NCBI GenBank assembly: GCA_018656255.1
Contig: JABHYI010000160.1
Span: 1 to 5,185 of the forward strand
DNA from: Bacteroidota bacterium
Lineage (GTDB): Bacteria; Bacteroidota; Bacteroidia; Flavobacteriales; Flavobacteriaceae
Reading direction: 5' to 3'
DNA: 5,185 bases
A program made the translations under genes and the position numbers. Positions 1-5,185 of this stretch are shown here, one piece after another. Each line of letters starts with the position of its first letter. Position 1 is the first letter of the stretch. Below the pieces are notes generated by a model. It saw nothing but the letters and a program-made list of their open reading frames with translations, was not told where the DNA came from and did not search any database.

Positions 1-366
1 TGAATTTATTGCAAACTCTCTGTAGGAGTCATTTTGAAGGTTTCCAGTTACAAACGAAGCTTGAATACTATCTTTATAGATAGTTGCTTTTAAATCTTCA
101 CTTTCAGGAAAATAAGGGATGCTACTATTACTAACAACCATAAAATACATGGACGGCTCTGTTAGGTTTTCAAAGGTCCCAGAAAACACACCATTATTTA
201 TCACCAAAGTGTCTAACACGTTTGTACGGTTATCTTTTAGGGAGTATATAATGACCTTTGAACCATCTTCTAATCCATCTGCGCTACCACTTAATGTATA
301 GGTGTTGGTATTTGTATTGCAGGCAATTAGACTAAAAAATAAAAGAGTTACTATTGCGTATTTCAT
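1..366 (-). CDS. Lipoprotein with DUF4369-like N-terminal domain, probable TlpA-type thiol-disulfide oxidoreductase (3' end cut off)
   Basis: The ATG at 366 opens a frame that runs without a stop to the window edge, giving 122 residues. Residues 1-16 are a lipoprotein signal peptide: Lys2, a hydrophobic stretch, then the lipobox LIAC with the lipidated Cys16. An Asn/Thr-rich tether follows (17-22). Residues 23-118 have the pattern of DUF4369: a YTLSGSADGLEDGSKVIIY strand and turn, then 'DTLVINNGVFSG', 'EPSMYF' and 'ATIYKDS...VTGNLQNDSYREF'. In Bacteroidota this domain usually precedes a thioredoxin-like AhpC/TSA domain with a CxxC motif, in periplasmic, membrane-anchored thiol-disulfide exchange proteins. 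That catalytic part would lie beyond position 1 and is not visible, so the redox function is inferred from the family. The gene lies 95 bp downstream of prfB on the same strand with no clear terminator between them, so read-through from prfB is possible. No acidic surface-export signal follows Cys16, which fits a periplasm-facing anchor. Confidence 0.8.
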   Translation of the reverse strand, partial: MKYAIVTLLFFSLIACNTNTNTYTLSGSADGLEDGSKVIIYSLKDNRTNVLDTLVINNGVFSGTFENLTEPSMYFMVVSNSSIPYFPESEDLKATIYKDSIQASFVTGNLQNDSYREFAINS

Positions 367-384
367 AATAGGTTTATTTGTTTG

Positions 385-392
385 TAAAAATA
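385..392 (-). promoter_or_regulatory. Possible -7 promoter box of the lipoprotein gene
   Basis: On the minus strand this reads TATTTTTA, seven of eight matches to the Bacteroidota -7 consensus TAnnTTTG (the final G is missing). A TTTC at 413-416 lies 20 bp upstream, where the -33 TTTG would be expected. Transcription would begin roughly 20 nt before the ATG at 366. In AT-rich DNA such a match can arise by chance, so this is weak. Confidence 0.25.
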
Positions 393-461
393 GTTGATTT
401 TTTCTGAAAATAGAAACACTTCAACTCTTTGTTAGTTGGCAGGTGTACTATGGTTTGGTTC

Positions 462-1569
462 TTACAATTCGTTACTAGATTCTTTCTGGCCACTGATCAT
501 TAAAAACGCCTTTAAAAAACCATCTAGTTGGCCATTTAAAACAGCTTCAGGGTTGGTGCTTTCATAGCCTGTGCGTACATCCTTTACAAGTTTGTAGGGT
601 TGTAGTACGTAATTTCTAATCTGGCTTCCCCATTCAATGGCCATTTTGCCATCTTCAATTTCTGCTCTTTGTGCTTGCTGCTTGCGCAGTTCAATTTCAT
701 ACAATTGAGATTTTAGCATCTGCATTGCTTTTTGTCTGTTTTCAAGCTGTGATCTAGTTTCGCTGTTGTGTATTATAATACCACTTGGTTTGTGTGTTAA
801 AATGGCTTTGGTTTCAACTTTATTGACGTTTTGTCCTCCTGCGCCGCTACTGCGGGCGAAATCCCAAGATATTTCTGATGGGTTAATGTCTATCTCTATA
901 GTGTCATCAGCAAGCGGGTATACATATACACTAGCAAAACTAGTATGGCGTTTTGCATTGCTATCAAAAGGAGAGATGCGCACCAAGCGGTGCACCCCAT
1001 TTTCACTCTTTAACCACCCAAAGGCAAATTCACCGTCAATTTCAAGGGTAACAGTTTTTACTCCAGTTACATCTCCAGCCTGAAAATTAAGCTCTTTTAC
1101 CTTAAAACCATTTTTCTCTGCCCACATTAAATACATGCGCATTAGCATGTTGGCCCAGTCACAACTCTCTGTACCACCAGCGCCGGCTGTAATTTGCAGC
1201 ACAGCGCTCATTGCGTCTCCATCTTGGCCTAGCATATTTCTAAACTCAAGAGATTCTGTAAGCTCATGGGCCTGTGTAAATCGCTCCTCAACCTGCTGCT
1301 GTGTACCTTCTCCTTCTTTAAAAAACTCAAACAATACTTCAGTGTCTTCCAGTAAAGAGAGCGCCATTTTGTAATCTGTTACCCATTTTTTTTTGGTACG
1401 TAACACCTTTACAAAGGCTTCTGCCTCTTTGGGTTTGTTCCAGAAATCTGGGTCAAAGGTTTTTTCTTCCTCATTGCTTATTTCTATTTCTTTGCCAGCA
1501 ATGTCAAAGATATTGCCTTAACAACTCTATTCTAGAGCGAAGGTCTTGGAGTTGGTCTGTTGTAATCAT
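462..1569 (-). CDS. prfB: Peptide chain release factor 2 (RF2), expressed by +1 programmed frameshift
   Basis: RF2 recognises UGA and UAA stop codons in the ribosomal A site and triggers peptide release in the cytoplasm. The ATG at 1569 gives 21 codons ending in LLRQYL, then an in-frame TGA at 1506-1504. Shifting +1 at CTT TGA C continues as DIAGKEIEIS... to the TAA at 464-462, giving 368 residues (E. coli RF2 has 365). Numbered on the joined product, the codon-recognition tripeptide SPF is at 199-201. It sits in 'VRISPFDSNAKRHTS', and SPF (rather than PxT) identifies RF2, not RF1. The GGQ catalytic loop is at 244-246 in 'SSGAGGQNVNK'; Ser240 occupies the position of E. coli residue 246. The N-terminal helical domain covers about 1-110. 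An AAGG lies 7 nt before the ATG, an unusually SD-like start for this phylum. A GTG at 1406 could open a 314-residue frame but would remove the conserved N-terminus, so 1569 is the real start. Regulation is by the frameshift itself: scarce RF2 favours the shift. A run of nine A in the coding strand (1394-1386) encodes KKK. Confidence 0.97.
1503..1521 (-). promoter_or_regulatory. prfB +1 programmed ribosomal frameshift site
   Basis: The minus strand reads TTAAGGCAATATCTTTGAC. Its core, TAT CTT TGA C, is identical to the E. coli prfB slippery site: the CUU-decoding tRNA slips to UUU and the next codon read is GAC (Asp22). The internal Shine-Dalgarno element that stimulates slippage is AGGGGG in E. 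coli, 3 nt before CTT. Here that block is AGGCAA, leaving only AAGG, 6 nt before CTT. Without the shift, translation ends after a 21-residue peptide. RF2 shortage makes UGA decoding slow and raises slippage, which is the known autoregulatory loop of this gene. Confidence 0.95.
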
Positions 1570-1604
1570 ATAGTTGCCTTATATATGTAGATAGTATTTG
1601 AAAT

Positions 1605-1626
1605 CTTTTAAACCATTTGGTAAAAG
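1605..1626. repeat. Small bulged inverted repeat upstream of prfB
   Basis: CTTTT and ACC pair with GGT and AAAAG around an ATTT loop, with two unpaired A between the left arm segments. This gives 8 bp of stem in total. It lies 36-57 bp upstream of the prfB start codon and so may be in its leader or promoter. It is AU-rich and weak, so it could be a chance occurrence. Confidence 0.25.
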
Positions 1627-1631
1627 AAATG

Positions 1632-1639
1632 TAAAAATA
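1632..1639 (-). promoter_or_regulatory. Possible -7 promoter box of prfB
   Basis: On the minus strand this reads TATTTTTA, the same seven-of-eight match to TAnnTTTG seen before the lipoprotein gene, followed by the same C. No TTTG lies at the -33 distance; only CTTT at 1660-1663 (20 bp spacer) is present. The leader would be about 55 nt. The match is weak. Confidence 0.22.
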
Positions 1640-1751
1640 CGGGTATTGATTTTTAGAAAAAAGAAAAGCATTACAAACAAAAGTAAAATGAGATATTACT
1701 ATATTTATATTTTTAAAATTTAAACGCTCAAATCATCTTTGTTTTACTAGT

Positions 1752-1766
1752 TGTGGTATTGCCACA
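1752..1766. repeat. Short inverted repeat TGTGG-tattg-CCACA
   Basis: Perfect 5 bp arms flank a 5 bp centre, 48 bp upstream of the aldolase start codon. The size and symmetry would suit a small operator or a minor leader hairpin. No regulator gene is present in the window to pair it with, and 5 bp arms occur by chance at appreciable frequency. Confidence 0.3.
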
Positions 1767-1814
1767 TTTCTATCTTAAAACAAGATGAGAGAACACATAC
1801 TATAAAACCCCACT

Positions 1815-2840
1815 ATGATTATAGATTTAAGAAGCGATACTGTTACAAGGCCAACTCCAGGAATGTTAGATGCTATTATGCAGGCTCAAACTGGGGATGA
1901 TGTCTACAAAGAAGATCCAACAGTAAATGCGCTTGAACATAAAATGGCCACACTCTTTGGAATGGATACTGCGCTGTATTTCCCAACGGGGAGTATGGCC
2001 AACCAGGCCGCTATAAAATTACACACACAGCCCTCACAGCAGCTTATTTGTGATAAATGGGCCCATGTATATAATTATGAAGGGGGAGGCGTGTCTTTCA
2101 ATAGTGGCGTGTCTTGTAAGTTGGTAGATGGTCATAGAGGTATGATTACTGCCAAGCAGGTATTGGAGAGTATCAATCCTCCAGATTTTTATCACAGCCC
2201 ATTAACTTCCTTGGTGTGTCTAGAAAACACAACCAATAAAGGGGGCGGTGCCTGTTATGAAATGGATGAAATAATAAAAATCAAAAAAGTGTGTCAAGAA
2301 CATAATCTAGGGCTGCATCTTGATGGTGCGCGTTTAATGAATGCTATTGTTGCTAATAAAGAAGACACTAAACACTACGGAAATGTATTTGACACGATTT
2401 CTGTGTGCCTTAGTAAAGGCCTTGGCGCCCCCATGGGAACTGTACTAATGGGGAATTCTTCACTAATGAAAAACGCCATTAGAGTTAGAAAGGTATTAGG
2501 GGGGGGTATGCGGCAGGTTGGTTTTATGGCAGCTGCTGGGCTATATGCCATGGAGCATCAAGTAGACCGCCTGGAAGAGGATCACCAAAAGGCAAAGCAA
2601 ATAGCTTTGCATCTAGAGAGTTTATCGTACATTAAAAAAGTAGAGCCCACACAAACCAATATTGTAATTTTCTATATGCAAGACGGCCTTAATCAAGAAG
2701 ATTTTATAAACGCTTTGGCTGCAAAAAATATTCGCATCAGTGATATGGGGCAAGGAAAATTACGCGTTGTTACCCACCATGATTATACCTCCAAGATGCA
2801 CAGCGTGTTTTTGGATACCCTTACCGACTATAAACATTAA
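1815..2840 (+). CDS. ltaE: Low-specificity L-threonine aldolase (PLP-dependent, fold type I)
   Basis: This cytoplasmic enzyme cleaves L-threonine or L-allo-threonine to glycine and acetaldehyde, and can run in reverse. The protein is 341 residues, close to the usual 333-345. It starts MIIDLRSDTVTRPTPGM, the family's N-terminal signature, which fixes the ATG at 1815. Lys201 in SKGLGAP is the Schiff-base lysine (codon 2415-2417). Asp170 and Arg173 in 'LHLDGARL' bind the cofactor ring nitrogen and the substrate carboxylate side. His84 in 'WAHVYNYEGGG' stacks on PLP as His83 does in E. coli LtaE. Arg317 in 'GQGKLRVVTHHD' is the C-terminal carboxylate-binding arginine. A 'FPTGSMANQAA' segment (56-66) supplies the phosphate-binding loop. 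Strict stereospecificity (L-allo versus low specificity) cannot be read from sequence. No Shine-Dalgarno site precedes the start, as is normal for Bacteroidota. The conserved GGGMRQ motif (229-234) is coded through a run of eight G (2499-2506). The peptidase gene lies 121 bp downstream, behind its own -7 box. Confidence 0.95.
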   Translation: MIIDLRSDTVTRPTPGMLDAIMQAQTGDDVYKEDPTVNALEHKMATLFGMDTALYFPTGSMANQAAIKLHTQPSQQLICDKWAHVYNYEGGGVSFNSGVSCKLVDGHRGMITAKQVLESINPPDFYHSPLTSLVCLENTTNKGGGACYEMDEIIKIKKVCQEHNLGLHLDGARLMNAIVANKEDTKHYGNVFDTISVCLSKGLGAPMGTVLMGNSSLMKNAIRVRKVLGGGMRQVGFMAAAGLYAMEHQVDRLEEDHQKAKQIALHLESLSYIKKVEPTQTNIVIFYMQDGLNQEDFINALAAKNIRISDMGQGKLRVVTHHDYTSKMHSVFLDTLTDYKH

Positions 2841-2873
2841 TTTTTTATACGGTATACATCAAAGTTTTTGCGG

Positions 2874-2881
2874 TATTTTTG
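2874..2881 (+). promoter_or_regulatory. -7 promoter box of the peptidase gene
   Basis: TATTTTTG matches the Bacteroidota housekeeping -7 consensus TAnnTTTG at every fixed position. It lies 34 bp after the aldolase stop and 80 bp before the preferred peptidase ATG, giving a leader of about 74 nt. There is no TTTG at the -33 distance (the sequence there is CGGT-like), so promoter strength is uncertain. Confidence 0.5.
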
Positions 2882-2961
2882 TATAATCTAATGGCACGAA
2901 TTAGTTTTTAATGTCTTGTAAAAGCTGTAATTTTACCCCGAGACAACCCATACCTTATCCT

Positions 2962-5097
2962 ATGAAAAAAATAGCCATACTAAGCCTTGTATCATTGTTT
3001 TTGATGTTGGCTTGTAAAGACATTAACACCACACACACACCTATGAATCACACCCCACCAACAGTAGATAAAATTGCCAAAAATATAGAAACACATGGTG
3101 ATGCCAGAGAAGATGGCTATTATTGGTTAAATGAAAAAGAAAACCCAGAGGTCATAGATTACCTAGAGCGTGAGAATGATTATTACCAAAAAATGACAGC
3201 GCATACCCAAGATTTTCAAAAAGAGCTGTTCGAGGAAATGAAGGCTAGAATCAAAGAAGATGACGCTTCTCTGCCTTATAAGTTAAATGGATATTTCTAT
3301 ATCACACGGTTTGAAAAAGGGAAAGATTACCCTATATATACACGTAAAAAAGACAGCCTAGAGGCTCCAGAGGAAATATTATTTGATGTAAATGAAATGG
3401 CTAAAGGGCACTCATACTATAATCTTAGAGGAATTTCTGTAAGTCCAGACAATACCATGGTTAGCTTTGGTGTAGATACTTTAAGTAGAAGAAAGTATAC
3501 CATTTACATTAAAAATTTAGTTACCGGCAAACTAATGCAGGAGGTGATACCTTTAACTACAGGTGGGGCCACATGGGCAAATGACAATAAAACTCTTTTT
3601 TATTCTAAAAAAGACGAGCAAACACTTCGCTCAAATAAAATATTCAAGCACACCCTTGGTCAAAACTCAGCAGATGATGTAAACGTATTTACAGAGCAGG
3701 ACGAAACCTTTAATACTTTTGTGTACAAAACAAAATCAAAAAAATACATTGTTATTGGTAGTTCAAGCACGCTGTCTTCAGAATATCAAATTCTTGATGC
3801 AGATACTCCAAATAAGGAGTTTAAGATATTTCAGCCAAGAGAGAGAGGTTTAGAGTACAGCATAGCACATTATGAAACTAATTTTTATATCGTAACAAAT
3901 AAAGATGGTGCTACCAACTTTAAATTAATGAAGACTCCTCAAGACAATACCTCTATAGATAATTGGGTAGATGAAATTGCCCACAGAGATGATGTGCTTC
4001 TAGAAGATATAGAAATATTTAAAGATTATTTGGTAGTTGAACAGCGCTCAAACGGTTTAAACCAAATGCATATTAAAAGGTGGGATAACTCAAAGGAGTA
4101 TTACCTTCCCTTTGATACTGAAACCTATGGGGCAGGAGCGATGTCAAACCCTGATTTTGACTCTCAAATACTGCGTTATGGATACTCCTCTTTAACTACA
4201 CCTTCTTCCATAATTGATTTTAATATGGATACCCAACAAAAAACTGTTTTAAAAGAAACAGAAGTATTGGGAGGATCTTTTGATAAAGATAACTATGAGT
4301 CTAAACGTATATGGGCCACAGCAGAAGATGGAACTAAGGTGCCAATTTCAATGGTGTATAGAAAAGGCATGAAAATGGATGGTTCAAATCCATTTTTGAT
4401 GTACGCATACGGCTCTTATGGAGCTACTATAGACCCTTACTTTTCTACTACTCGCCTAAGTTTGTTGGATAGAGGCTTTATTTTTGCAATAGCGCACATT
4501 CGTGGAGGACAATACCTAGGCAGATCATGGTATGAAGACGGAAAACTTCTAAAAAAGAAAAATACCTTTACAGACTTTATAGATGCGTCAAAACATGTTA
4601 TAGATAAGGGGTATACTTCTGCAGCGCATTTATATGCGCAAGGAGGCTCTGCAGGAGGCCTGTTAATGGGCGCTGTTGTTAATCTAGCCCCTGAACTTTA
4701 TAATGGTGTTATTGCTTCAGTTCCTTTTGTAGATGTAGTAACCACAATGTTAGATGATACCATTCCGCTAACCACTGGTGAGTATGATGAGTGGGGAAAT
4801 CCAAACAATAAAGAGTATTACCAGTACATGAAATCATACTCTCCTTATGATAATGTAAAAGCGCAATACTATCCTAACATGTTTGTCACAACAGGTTTAC
4901 ATGATAGCCAAGTTCAGTATTTTGAACCTGCCAAATGGGTGGCGCGTCTAAGAGAATTAAAAACAGATGATAATGTGCTGTATTTAGATGTTAATATGGA
5001 CGCTGGACATGGTGGAGCCTCTGGACGTTTTGAGGCTTTAAAAGAGGTGGCTAAAGATTATAGCTTCCTGCTTGATTTAGAGCAAATAAGCAAATAA
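2962..5097 (+). CDS. ptrB: Oligopeptidase B (S9A serine peptidase) as a predicted lipoprotein
   Basis: Oligopeptidase B cuts short peptides after Arg or Lys. From the ATG at 2962 the protein is 711 residues (E. coli PtrB has 686). Residues 1-18 form a lipoprotein signal: MKK, a hydrophobic core, then LMLAC with Cys18. This makes it extracytoplasmic, unlike the cytosolic E. coli enzyme. The ATG at 2911 would put 17 polar residues before the signal peptide, so 2962 is preferred. A Thr/Pro/His tether (22-34, partly coded by a CA repeat) leads to an N-terminal segment, a seven-bladed beta-propeller gate (about 95-440) and the alpha/beta-hydrolase domain (about 450-711). The triad is Ser563 in GGSAGG, Asp648 in 'GLHDSQVQY' and His683 in 'DAGHGG'; each is 31 positions after the E. 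coli residue. Tyr483 in YGSYG probably forms the oxyanion hole. The block 'VPFVDVVTTMLDDTIPLTTG' and 'SPYDNV' separates it from prolyl oligopeptidase proper. Acidic specificity residues are E607 and D609 (E576/E578 in the enterobacterial enzyme) and D491 with Y493 (D460/D462). CKD after cleavage resembles a surface-export signal. Confidence 0.93.
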   Translation: MKKIAILSLVSLFLMLACKDINTTHTPMNHTPPTVDKIAKNIETHGDAREDGYYWLNEKENPEVIDYLERENDYYQKMTAHTQDFQKELFEEMKARIKEDDASLPYKLNGYFYITRFEKGKDYPIYTRKKDSLEAPEEILFDVNEMAKGHSYYNLRGISVSPDNTMVSFGVDTLSRRKYTIYIKNLVTGKLMQEVIPLTTGGATWANDNKTLFYSKKDEQTLRSNKIFKHTLGQNSADDVNVFTEQDETFNTFVYKTKSKKYIVIGSSSTLSSEYQILDADTPNKEFKIFQPRERGLEYSIAHYETNFYIVTNKDGATNFKLMKTPQDNTSIDNWVDEIAHRDDVLLEDIEIFKDYLVVEQRSNGLNQMHIKRWDNSKEYYLPFDTETYGAGAMSNPDFDSQILRYGYSSLTTPSSIIDFNMDTQQKTVLKETEVLGGSFDKDNYESKRIWATAEDGTKVPISMVYRKGMKMDGSNPFLMYAYGSYGATIDPYFSTTRLSLLDRGFIFAIAHIRGGQYLGRSWYEDGKLLKKKNTFTDFIDASKHVIDKGYTSAAHLYAQGGSAGGLLMGAVVNLAPELYNGVIASVPFVDVVTTMLDDTIPLTTGEYDEWGNPNNKEYYQYMKSYSPYDNVKAQYYPNMFVTTGLHDSQVQYFEPAKWVARLRELKTDDNVLYLDVNMDAGHGGASGRFEALKEVAKDYSFLLDLEQISK

Positions 5098-5108
5098 TTA
5101 TATTTATG

Positions 5109-5116
5109 TATCTTTG
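5109..5116 (+). promoter_or_regulatory. -7 promoter box downstream of the peptidase, for the next gene
   Basis: TATCTTTG is a full match to TAnnTTTG and is followed by TAAC. It lies 11 bp after the peptidase stop codon. No TTTG sits about 20 bp upstream (the sequence there is inside the end of the peptidase gene). Transcription would begin near 5122, leaving a leader of about 45 nt to the ATG at 5168. It suggests the next gene is not simply co-transcribed with the peptidase. Confidence 0.55.
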
Positions 5117-5167
5117 TAACGTTTTATAAAGGGCCAAAAAACAACGGCTTTGCAATGAAATTCTTCT

Positions 5168-5185
5168 ATGACAAAACAAATTAAA
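5168..5185 (+). CDS. Possible start of the next gene (six codons only)
   Basis: The ATG at 5168 begins MTKQIK and stays open to the window edge. Its distance from the -7 box at 5109-5116 suits a transcript start and leader. An earlier ATG at 5155, one frame over, gives only MKFFYDKTN before a TAA at 5182-5184, so 5168 is the better candidate. Six residues are too few to identify a product, and the true start could lie outside the window. Confidence 0.35.

Larger units (their letters stand above)
1570..1814. other. Divergent intergenic region between prfB and the threonine aldolase gene
   Basis: This AT-rich gap of 245 bp must hold the start signals of both divergent genes. I see no open frame of note and no tRNA or riboswitch-like structure. 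Two small inverted repeats are present, at 1605-1626 and 1752-1766. On the plus strand, a TTTG at 1738-1741 could be a -33 element, but no TAnnTTTG box follows at about 20 bp. TATATTTT (1706-1713) is a seven-of-eight -7 match without a partner. The start site for the aldolase promoter therefore cannot be placed with confidence. Confidence 0.6.

Noticed and set aside
119..301. Plus-strand open frame of 60 codons near the left edge
   Set aside because: It is antisense to the lipoprotein reading frame, which has a signal peptide, lipobox and DUF4369 pattern.
766..1374. Plus-strand open frames opposite prfB (766-1083 and 1135-1374)
   Set aside because: They lie wholly antisense to a strongly conserved gene, resemble no family, and have no plausible start signals.
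462..1406. prfB starting at the GTG at 1406
   Set aside because: This would drop 54 conserved N-terminal residues that are clearly encoded upstream once the +1 shift is applied.
1504..1506. In-frame stop early in prfB, suggesting a pseudogene or sequencing error
   Set aside because: The context CTT TGA C is the classical RF2 programmed frameshift, and the joined product has the right length with every expected motif.
2846..2856. Palindrome TATAC-G-GTATA after the threonine aldolase stop, as a terminator
   Set aside because: A one-base centre cannot form an RNA hairpin loop, the arms are AT-rich, and the T run lies before it rather than after.
3029..3041. CA dinucleotide repeat at the start of the peptidase gene as a phase-variation tract
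   Set aside because: It has only about five units and encodes a low-complexity Thr/His/Pro tether, which is too short to be a likely switch.
5127..5153. Hairpin in the leader of the last gene (AAAGGGCC with GGCTTT)
   Set aside because: Pairing needs a two-base bulge and leaves a stem of about six pairs with no T run, so it is not convincing as a terminator or riboswitch.
5155..5184. Nine-residue leader peptide MKFFYDKTN
   Set aside because: It has no run of regulatory codons and no attenuator structure in view; it is probably a chance frame overlapping the likely true start.

Overview
The window looks like ordinary chromosome from a member of the Bacteroidota, most likely a marine-type Flavobacteriaceae. 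This is inferred from four things: the AT-rich sequence; promoter boxes of the Bacteroidota type (TAnnTTTG at the -7 position); near absence of Shine-Dalgarno sites; and short lipoprotein signal peptides. The TlpA-type lipoprotein start with a DUF4369-like domain also fits this phylum. No mobile element, CRISPR array, phage gene, tRNA or rRNA was seen.

Layout. On the minus strand at the left edge is the N-terminal 122 codons of a lipoprotein (1-366, cut by the window edge). Upstream of it on the same strand is prfB, the gene for peptide chain release factor 2 (462-1569). It is read through an in-frame UGA at codon 22 by the classical +1 programmed frameshift, so a single uninterrupted open frame misses its first part. 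A 245 bp divergent intergenic region (1570-1814) separates prfB from the plus-strand genes. These are a low-specificity L-threonine aldolase (1815-2840) and an oligopeptidase B-type S9A serine peptidase carrying a lipoprotein signal peptide (2962-5097). A perfect -7 promoter box follows the peptidase stop, and the first six codons of a possible next gene lie at the right edge.

The genes do not form an evident pathway. prfB is translation housekeeping with its own autoregulatory frameshift. Threonine aldolase interconverts threonine with glycine and acetaldehyde. The peptidase is predicted to act outside the cytoplasm on short basic peptides. A perfect -7 box sits between the aldolase and the peptidase, which suggests the peptidase has its own promoter.

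I found no convincing undescribed system. The points most worth checking are the weak and oddly spaced stimulator at the prfB frameshift site, the lipoprotein form of oligopeptidase B with altered acidic specificity residues, and two long homopolymer runs inside conserved coding sequence.
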